DNA of 64,000 bases from Rhabditoides inermis (Eukaryota > Nematoda > Chromadorea > Rhabditida > Rhabditidae): the NCBI GenBank assembly GCA_963966185.1, contig CAWZYM010000138.1:300501-364500 (forward strand), in the 5' to 3' direction. Below, in pieces: positions 51,031-61,479 of the stretch. Each line of letters begins with the position of its first letter. Positions within the stretch are counted from its first letter, which is position 1. A program made the translations under genes and the position numbers. The notes under the pieces are model-generated. The model had not been told where the DNA came from. It did not search any database and was given only the letters and a program-made list of their open reading frames with translations.

Positions 51031-54000
51031 GTTTAGCAATGCGCCCTTCCACATATCATCTTTACCACTTGAAAGAGCATCCAAAATACTATATTTTAAA
51101 ATAGTTCAGTCTGATTAAATCTTGACTTTTCGTGTTAGTTTCGCATTAAAACAGTCGATTCCAGACCCAACCTGTCAAGGAAGGAGCTTCTATATATGGA
51201 TATCAAGGCGCCCTTCCACATATCATCACTACCATTTGATAGAGCATCCAAAATACTATATTTTAAAATCGTTCAGTCTGATTAAATCTTGACTTTTCGT
51301 GTTACTTTCGCATTAAAACAGTCGATTCCAGACCCAACCTGTCAAGGGAGGAGCTGCTATATATGGATATCAAGGCGCCCTTCCACATATCATCTTTACC
51401 ACTTGAAAGAGCATCCAAAATACTATATTTTAAAATAGTTCAGTCTGATTAAAACTTGACTTTTCGTGTTAGTTTCGCATTGAAAAAAGTCGATTCCAGA
51501 CCCAACCTGTCAAGGGAGGAGCTGCTTCATATGGATAGCAATGCGCCCTTCCACATATCATCTTTACCACTTGAAAGAGCATCCATAATACTATATTTTA
51601 AAATAGTTCAGTCTGATTAAATCTTGACTTTTCGTGTTAGTTTCGCATTAAAACAGTCGATTCCAGACCCAACCTGTCAAGGAAGGAGCTTCTATATATG
51701 GATATCAAGGCGCCCTTCCACATATCATCACTACCATTTGATAGAGCATCCAAAATACTATATTTTAAAATAGTTCAGTCTGATTAAATCTTGACTTTTC
51801 GTGTTAGTTTCGCATCAAAACAGTCGATTCCAGACCCAACCTGTCAAGGGAGGAGCTGCTATATATGGATATCAAGGCGCCCTTCCACATATCATCTTTA
51901 CCACTTGAAAGAGCATCCAAAATACTAATTTTTAAAATAGTTCAGTCTGATTAAATCTTGAGTTTTCGTGTTAGTTTCGCATTAAAACAGTCGATTGTAG
52001 ACCCAACCTGTCAAGGGAGGAGCTGCTATATATGGATAGCAATGCGCCCTTCCAAATATCATCTTTACCACTTGAAAGAGCATCCAAAGTACTATATTTT
52101 AAAATAGTTCAGTCTGATTAAATCTTGACTTTTCGTGTTAGTTTCGCATTAAAACAGTCGATTCCAGACCCAACCTGTCAAGGGAGGAGCTGCTATATAT
52201 GGATAGCAATGCGCCCTTCCACATATCATCTTTACCACTTGAAAGAGCATCCAAAATACTGAATTTTAAAGTAGTTCAGTCTGATTAAATCTTGACTTTT
52301 CGTGTTAGTTTCGCATTAAAACAGTCGATTCTAGACCCAACCTGTCAAGGGAGGAGCTGCTATATATGGATAGCAATGCGCCCTTCCACAAATCATCTTT
52401 ACCACTTGAAAGAGCATCCAAAATACTATATTTTAGAATAGTTCAGTCTGATTTAATCTTGACTTTTCGTGTTAGTTTCGCATTAAAACAGTCGATTCCA
52501 GACCCAACCTGTCAAGGGAGGAGCTGCTTCATATGTTTAGCAATGCGCCCTTCCACATATCATCTTTACCACTTGAAAGAGCATCCAAAATACTATATTT
52601 TAAAATAGTTCAGTCTGATTAAATCTTGACTTTTCGTGTTAGTTTCGCATTAAAACAGTCGATTCCAGACCCAACCTGTCAAGGAAGGAGCTTCTATATA
52701 TGGATATCAAGGCGCCCTTCCACATATCATCACTACCATTTGATAGAGCATCCAAAATACTATATTTTAAAATCGTTCAGTCTGATTAAATCTTGACTTT
52801 TCGTGTTACTTTCGCATTAAAACAGTCGATTCCAGACCCAACCTGTCAAGGGAGGAGCTGCTATATATGGATATCAAGGCGCCCTTCCACATATCATCTT
52901 TACCACTTGAAAGAGCATCCAAAATACTATATTTTAAAATAGTTCAGTCTGATTAAAACTTGACTTTTCGTGTTAGTTTCGCATTGAAAAAAGTCGATTC
53001 CAGACCCAACCTGTCAAGGGAGGAGCTGCTTCATATGGATAGCAATGCGCCCTTCCACATATCATCTTTACCACTTGAAAGAGCATCCATAATACTATAT
53101 TTTAAAATAGTTCAGTCTGATTAAATCTTGACTTTTCGTGTTAGTTTCGCATTAAAACAGTCGATTCCAGACCCAACCTGTCAAGGAAGGAGCTTCTATA
53201 TATGGATATCAAGGCGCCCTTCCACATATCATCACTACCATTTGATAGAGCATCCAAAATACTATATTTTAAAATAGTTCAGTCTGATTAAATCTTGACT
53301 TTTCGTGTTAGTTTCGCATCAAAACAGTCGATTCCAGACCCAACCTGTCAAGGGAGGAGCTGCTATATATGGATATCAAGGCGCCCTTCCACATATCATC
53401 TTTACCACTTGAAAGAGCATCCAAAATACTAATTTTTAAAATAGTTCAGTCTGATTAAATCTTGAGTTTTCGTGTTAGTTTCGCATTAAAACAGTCGATT
53501 GTAGACCCAACCTGTCAAGGGAGGAGCTGCTATATATGGATAGCAATGCGCCCTTCCAAATATCATCTTTACCACTTGAAAGAGCATCCAAAGTACTATA
53601 TTTTAAAATAGTTCAGTCTGATTAAATCTTGACTTTTCGTGTTAGTTTCGCATTAAAACAGTCGATTCCAGACCCAACCTGTCAAGGGAGGAGCTGCTAT
53701 ATATGGATAGCAATGCGCCCTTCCACATATCATCTTTACCACTTGAAAGAGCATCCAAAATACTGAATTTTAAAGTAGTTCAGTCTGATTAAATCTTGAC
53801 TTTTCGTGTTAGTTTCGCATTAAAACAGTCGATTCTAGACCCAACCTGTCAAGGGAGGAGCTGCTATATATGGATAGCAATGCGCCCTTCCACAAATCAT
53901 CTTTACCACTTGAAAGAGCATCCAAAATACTATATTTTAGAATAGTTCAGTCTGATTTAATCTTGACTTTTCGTGTTAGTTTCGCATTAAAACAGTCGAT

Positions 54001-54037
54001 TCCAGACCCAACCTGTCAAGGGAGGAGCTGCTTCATA
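51031..54037 (+). repeat. 1,504-bp tandem duplication within the array
   Basis: ATATGTTTAGCAATG at 51031 recurs at 52535 and GATTAAAACTTGAC near 51455 recurs at 52959, both 1,504 bp apart (nine monomers plus one base). Confidence 0.8.
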
Positions 54038-57000
54038 TGGATAGCAATGCGCCCTTCCACATATCATCTTTACCACTGGAAAGAGCATCCAAAATACTAT
54101 ATTTTGAAATAGTTCAGTCTGATTAAATCTTGACTTTTCGTGTTAGTTTCGCATTAAAACAGTCGATTCCAGACCCAACCTGTCAAGGAAGGAGCTTCTA
54201 TATATGGATATCAAGGCGCCCTTCCACATATCATCACTACCATTTGATAGAGCATCCAAAATACTATATTTTAAAATAGTTCAGTCTGATTAAATCTTGA
54301 CTTTTCGTGTTAGTTTCGCATTAAAACAGTCGATTCCAGACCCAACCTGTCAAGGGAGGAGCTGCTTCATATGGATAGCAATGCGCCCTTCCACATATCA
54401 TCTTTACCACTTGAAAGAGCATCCAAAGTACTATATTTTAAAATAGTTCAGTCTGATTAAATCTTGACTTTTCGTGTTAGTTTCGCATTAAAACAGTCGA
54501 TTCCAGACCCAACCTGTCAAGGGAGGAGCTGCTATATATGGATAGCAATGCGCCCTTCCACATATCATCTTTACCACTTGAAAGAGCATCCAAAATACTG
54601 AATTTTAAAGTAGTTCAGTCTGATTAAATCTTGACTTTTCGTGTTAGTTTCGCATTAAAACAGTCGATTCTAGACCCAACCTGTCAAGGGAGGAGCTGCT
54701 ATATATGGATAGCAATGCGCCCTTCCACATATCATCTTTACCACTTGAAAGAGCATCCAAAATACTATATTTTAGAATAGTTCAGTCTGATTTAATCTTG
54801 ACTTTTCGTGTTAGTTTCGCATTAAAACAGTCGATTCCAGACCCAACCTGTCAAGGGAGGAGCTGCTTCATATGGATAGCAATGCGCCCTTCCACATATC
54901 ATCTTTACCACTGGAAAGAGCATCCAAAATACTATATTTTAAAATAGTTCAGTCTGATTAAATCTTGACTTTTCGTGTTAGTTTCGCATTAAAACAGTCG
55001 ATTCCAGACCCAACCTGTCAAGGAAGGAGCTTCTATATATGGATATCAAGGCGCCCTTCCACATATCATCACTACCATTTGATAGAACATCCAAAATACT
55101 ATATTTTAAAATAGTTCAGTCTGATTAAATCTTGACTTTTCGTGTTAGTTTCGCATTAAAACAGTCGATTCCAGACCCAACCTGTCAAGGGAGGAGCTGC
55201 TATATATGGATATCAAGGCGCCCTTCCACATATCATCTCTACCACTTGAAAGAGCATCCAAAATACTATATTTTAAAATAGTTCAGTCTGATTAAATCTT
55301 GACTTTTCGTGTTAGTTTCGCATTGAAACAGTCGATTCCAGACCCAACCTGTCAAGGGAGGAGCTGCTTCATATGGATAGCAATGCGCCCTTCCACATAT
55401 CATCTTTACCACTTGAAAGAGCATCCAAAATACTATATTTTAAAATAGTTCAGTCTGATTAAATCTTGACTTTTCGTGTTAGTTTCGCATTAAAACAGTC
55501 GATTCCAGACCCAACCTGTCAAGGAAGGAGCTTCTATATATGGATATCAAGGCGCCCTTCCACATATCATCACTACCATTTGATAGAGCATCCAAAATAC
55601 TAAATTTTAAAATAGTTCAGTCTGATTAAATCTTGACTTTTCGTGTTAGTTTCGCATTAAAACAGTCGATTCCAGACCCAACCTGTCAAGGGAGGAGCTG
55701 CTATATATGGATATCAAGGCGCCCTTCCACATATCATCTTTACCACTTGAAAGAGCATCCAAAATACTAATTTTTAAAATAGTTCAGTCTGATTAAATCT
55801 TGAGTTTTCGTGTTAGTTTCGCATTAAAACAGTCGATTGTAGACCCAACCTGTCAAGGGAGGAGCTGCTATATATGGATAGCAATGCGCCCTTCCAAATA
55901 TCATCTTTACCACTTGAAAGAGCATCCAAAGTACTATATTTTAAAATAGTTCAGTCTGATTAAATCTTGACTTTTCGTGTTAGTTTCGCATTAAAACAGT
56001 CGATTCCAGACCCAACCTGTCAAGGGAGGAGCTGCTATATATGGATAGCAATGCGCCCTTCCACATATCATCTTCACCACTTGAAAGAGCATCCAAAATA
56101 CTGAATTTTAAAGTAGTTCAGTCTGATTAAATCTTGACTTTTCGTGTTAGTTTCGCATTAAAACAGTCGATTCTCGACCCAACCTGTCAAGGGAGGAGCT
56201 GCTATATATGGATAGCAATGCGCCCTTCCACATATCATCTTTACCACTTGAAAGAGCATCCAAAATACTACATTTTAGAATAGTTCAGTCTGATTTAATC
56301 TTGACTTTTCGTGTTAGTTTCGCATTAAAACAGTCGATTCCAGACCCAACCTGTCAAGGGAGGAGCTTCTATATATGGATATCAAGGCGCCCTTCCACAT
56401 ATCATCTTCACCACTTGAAAGATCATCCAAAATACTATATTTTAAATTAGTTCAGTCTGATTAAATCTTGACTTTTCGTGTTACTTTTGCATTAAAACAG
56501 TCGATTCCAGACCCAACCTTTCAAGGGAGGAGCTTCTATATATGGATATCAAGGCGCCCTTCCACATATCATCTTTACCACTTGAAAGAGCATCCAAAAT
56601 ACTATTTTTTAAAATAGTTCAGTCTGATTAAATCTTGACTTTTCGTGTTAGTTTCGCATTAAAACAGTCGATTCCAGACCCAACCTGTCAAGGAAGGAGC
56701 TTCTATATATGGATATCAAGGCGCCCTTCCACATATCATCACTACCATTTGATAGAGCATCCAAAATACTATATTTTAAAATCGTTCAGTCTGATTAAAT
56801 CTTGACTTTTCGTGTTACTTTCGCATTAAAACAGTCGATTCCAGACCCAACCTTTCAAGGGAGGAGCTGCTATATATGGATATCAAGGCGCCCTTCCACA
56901 TATCATCTTTACCACTTGAAAGAGCATCCAAAATACTATATTTTAAAATAGTTCAGTCTGATTAAATCTTGACTTTTCGTGTTAGTTTCGCATTGAAACA

Positions 57001-58140
57001 GTCGATTCCAGACCCAACCTGTCAAGGGAGGAGCTGCTTCATATGGATAGCAATGCGCCCTTCCACATATCATCTTTACCACTTGAAAGAGCATCCATAA
57101 TACTATATTTTAAAATAGTTCAGTCTGATTAAATCTTGACTTTTCGTGTTAGTTTCGCATTAAAACAGTCGATTCCAGACCCAACCTGTCAAGGAAGGAG
57201 CTTCTATATATGGATATCAAGGCGCCCTTCCACATATCATCACTACCATTTGATAGAGCATCCAAAATACTATATTTTAAAATAGTTCAGTCTGATTAAA
57301 TCTTGACTTTTCGTGTTAGTTTCGCATTAAAACAGTCGATTCCAGACCCAACCTGTCAAGGGAGGAGCTGCTATATATGGATATCAAGGCGCCCTTCCAC
57401 ATATCATCTTTACCACTTGAAAGAGCATCCAAAATACTAATTTTTAAAATAGTTCAGTCTGATTAAATCTTGAGTTTTCGTGTTAGTTTCGCATTAAAAC
57501 AGTCGATTGTAGACCCAACCTGTCAAGGGAGGAGCTGCTATATATGGATAGCAATGCGCCCTTCCAAATATCATCTTTACCACTTGAAAGAGCATCCAAA
57601 GTACTATATTTTAAAATAGTTCAGTCTGATTAAATCTTGACTTTTCGTGTTAGTTTCGCATTAAAACAGTCGATTCCAGACCCAACCTGTCAAGGGAGGA
57701 GCTGCTATATATGGATAGCAATGCGCCCTTCCACATATCATCTTCACCACTTGAAAGAGCATCCAAAATACTGAATTTTAAAGTAGTTCAGTCTGATTAA
57801 ATCTTGACTTTTCGTGTTAGTTTCGCATTAAAACAGTCGATTCTAGACCCAACCTGTCAAGGGAGGAGCTGCTATATATGGATAGCAATGCGCCCTTCCA
57901 CATATCATCTTCACCACTTGAAAGAGCATCCAAAATACTATATTTTAGAATAGTTCAGTCTGATTTAATCTTGACTTTTCGTGTTAGTTTCGCATTAAAA
58001 CAGTCGATTCCAGACCCAACCTGTCAAGGGAGGAGCTTCTATATATGGATATCAAGGCGCCCTTCCACATATCATCACTACCATTTGATAGAGCATCCAA
58101 AATACTATATTTTAAAATAGTTCAGTCTGATTAAATCTTG

Positions 58141-61100
58141 AGTTTTCGTGTTAGTTTCGCATTAAAACAGTCGATTGTAGACCCAACCTGTCAAGGGAGG
58201 AGCTGCTATATATGGATAGCAATGCGCCTTTCCAAATATCATCTTTACCACTTGAAAGAACATCCATGTACTATATTTTAAAATAGTTCAGTCTGATTAA
58301 ATCTTGACTTTTCGTGTTAGTTTCGCATTAAAACAGTCGATTCCAGACCCAACCTGTCAAGGGAGGAGCTGCTATATATGGATAGCAATGCGCCCTTCCA
58401 CATATCATCTTTACCACTTGAAAGAGCATCCAAAATACTGAATTTTAAAGTAGTTCAGTCTGATTAAATCTTGACTTTTCGTGTTAGTTTCGCATTAAAA
58501 CAGTCGATTCTAGACCCAACCTGTCAAGGGAGGAGCTGCTATATATGGATAGCAATGCGCCCTTCCACATATCATCTTTACCACTTGAAAGAGCATCCAA
58601 AATACTATATTTTAGAATAGTTCAGTCTGATTTAATCTTGACTTTTCGTGTTAGTTTCGCATTAAAACAGTCGATTCCAGACCCAACCTGTCAAGGAAGG
58701 AGCTTCTATATATGGATATCAAGGCGCCCTTCCACATATCATCACTACCATTTGATAGAGCATCCAAAATACTATATTTTAAAATAGTTCAGTCTGATTA
58801 AATCTTGACTTTTCGTGTTAGTTTCGCATTAAAACAGTCGATTCCAGACCCAACCTGTCAAGGGAGGAGCTGCTTCATATGGATAGCAATGCGCCCTTCC
58901 ACATATCATCTTTACCACTTGAAAGAGCATCCAAAGTACTATATTTTAAAATAGTTCAGTCTGATTAAATCTTGACTTTTCGTGTTAGTTTCGCATTAAA
59001 ACAGTCGATTCCAGACCCAACCTGTCAAGGGAGGAGCTGCTATATATGGATAGCAATGCGCCCTTCCACATATCATCTTTACCACTTGAAAGAGCATCAA
59101 AAATACTGAATTTTAAAGTAGTTCAGTCTGATTAAATCTTGACTTTTCGTGTTAGTTTCGCATTAAAACAGTCGATTCTAGACCCAACCTGTCAAGGGAG
59201 GAGCTGCTATATATGGATAGCAATGCGCCCTTCCACATATCATCTTTACCACTTGAAAGAGCATCCAAAATACTATATTTTAGAATAGTTCAGTCTGATT
59301 TAATCTTGACTTTTCGTGTTAGTTTCGCATTAAAACAGTCGATTCCAGACCCAACCTGTCAAGGGAGGAGCTGCTTCATATGGATAGCAATGCGCCCTTC
59401 CACATATCATCTTTACCACTGGAAAGAGCATCCAAAATACTATATTTTAAAATAGTTCAGTCTGATTAAATCTTGACTTTTCGTGTTAGTTTCGCATTAA
59501 AACAGTCGATTCCAGACCCAACCTGTCAAGGAAGGAGCTTCTATATATGGATATCAAGGCGCCCTTCCACATATCATCACTACCATTTGATAGAACATCC
59601 AAAATACTATATTTTAAAATAGTTCAGTCTGATTAAATCTTGACTTTTCGTGTTAGTTTCGCATTAAAACAGTCGATTCCAGACCCAACCTGTCAAGGGA
59701 GGAGCTGCTATATATGGATATCAAGGCGCCCTTCCACATATCATCTCTACCACTTGAAAGAGCATCCAAAATACTATATTTTAAAATAGTTCAGTCTGAT
59801 TAAATCTTGAGTTTTCGTGTTAGTTTCGCATTAAAACAGTCGATTGTAGACCCAACCTGTCAAGGGAGGAGCTGCTATATATGGATAGCAATGCGCCTTT
59901 CCAAATATCATCTTTACCACTTGAAAGAACATCCATGTACTATATTTTAAAATAGTTCAGTCTGATTAAATCTTGACTTTTCGTGTTAGTTTCGCATTAA
60001 AACAGTCGATTCCAGACCCAACCTGTCAAGGGAGGAGCTGCTATATATGGATAGCAATGCGCCCTTCCACATATCATCTTTACCACTTGAAAGAGCATCC
60101 AAAATACTGAATTTTAAAGTAGTTCAGTCTGATTAAATCTTGACTTTTCGTGTTAGTTTCGCATTAAAACAGTCGATTCTAGACCCAACCTGTCAAGGGA
60201 GGAGCTGCTATATATGGATAGCAATGCGCCCTTCCACATATCATCTTTACCACTTGAAAGAGCATCCAAAATACTATATTTTAGAATAGTTCAGTCTGAT
60301 TTAATCTTGACTTTTCGTGTTAGTTTCGCATTAAAACAGTCGATTCCAGACCCAACCTGTCAAGGAAGGAGCTTCTATATATGGATATCAAGGCGCCCTT
60401 CCACATATCATCACTACCATTTGATAGAGCATCCAAAATACTATATTTTAAAATAGTTCAGTCTGATTAAATCTTGACTTTTCGTGTTAGTTTCGCATTA
60501 AAACAGTCGATTCCAGACCCAACCTGTCAAGGGAGGAGCTGCTTCATATGGATAGCAATGCGCCCTTCCACATATCATCTTTACCACTTGAAAGAGCATC
60601 CAAAGTACTATATTTTAAAATAGTTCAGTCTGATTAAATCTTGACTTTTCGTGTTAGTTTCGCATTAAAACAGTCGATTCCAGACCCAACCTGTCAAGGG
60701 AGGAGCTGCTATATATGGATAGCAATGCGCCCTTCCACATATCATCTTTACCACTTGAAAGAGCATCAAAAATACTGAATTTTAAAGTAGTTCAGTCTGA
60801 TTAAATCTTGACTTTTCGTGTTAGTTTCGCATTAAAACAGTCGATTCTAGACCCAACCTGTCAAGGGAGGAGCTGCTATATATGGATAGCAATGCGCCCT
60901 TCCACATATCATCTTTACCACTTGAAAGAGCATCCAAAATACTATATTTTAGAATAGTTCAGTCTGATTTAATCTTGACTTTTCGTGTTAGTTTCGCATT
61001 AAAACAGTCGATTCCAGACCCAACCTGTCAAGGGAGGAGCTGCTTCATATGGATAGCAATGCGCCCTTCCACATATCATCTTTACCACTGGAAAGAGCAT

Positions 61101-61479
61101 CCAAAATACTATATTTTAAAATAGTTCAGTCTGATTAAATCTTGACTTTTCGTGTTAGTTTCGCATTAAAACAGTCGATTCCAGACCCAACCTGTCAAGG
61201 AAGGAGCTTCTATATATGGATATCAAGGCGCCCTTCCACATATCATCACTACCATTTGATAGAACATCCAAAATACTATATTTTAAAATAGTTCAGTCTG
61301 ATTAAATCTTGACTTTTCGTGTTAGTTTCGCATTAAAACAGTCGATTCCAGACCCAACCTGTCAAGGGAGGAGCTGCTATATATGGATATCAAGGCGCCC
61401 TTCCACATATCATCTCTACCACTTGAAAGAGCATCCAAAATACTATATTTTAAAATAGTTCAGTCTGATTAAATCTTGA
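58141..61479 (+). repeat. 1,669-bp tandem duplication within the array
   Basis: Copy 1 is 58141-59809 and copy 2 is 59810-61479. ACATCCATGTACTA and AGCATCAAAAATACTG, both rare, occur once in each copy at a 1,669-bp step (ten monomers less one base). Confidence 0.8.
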
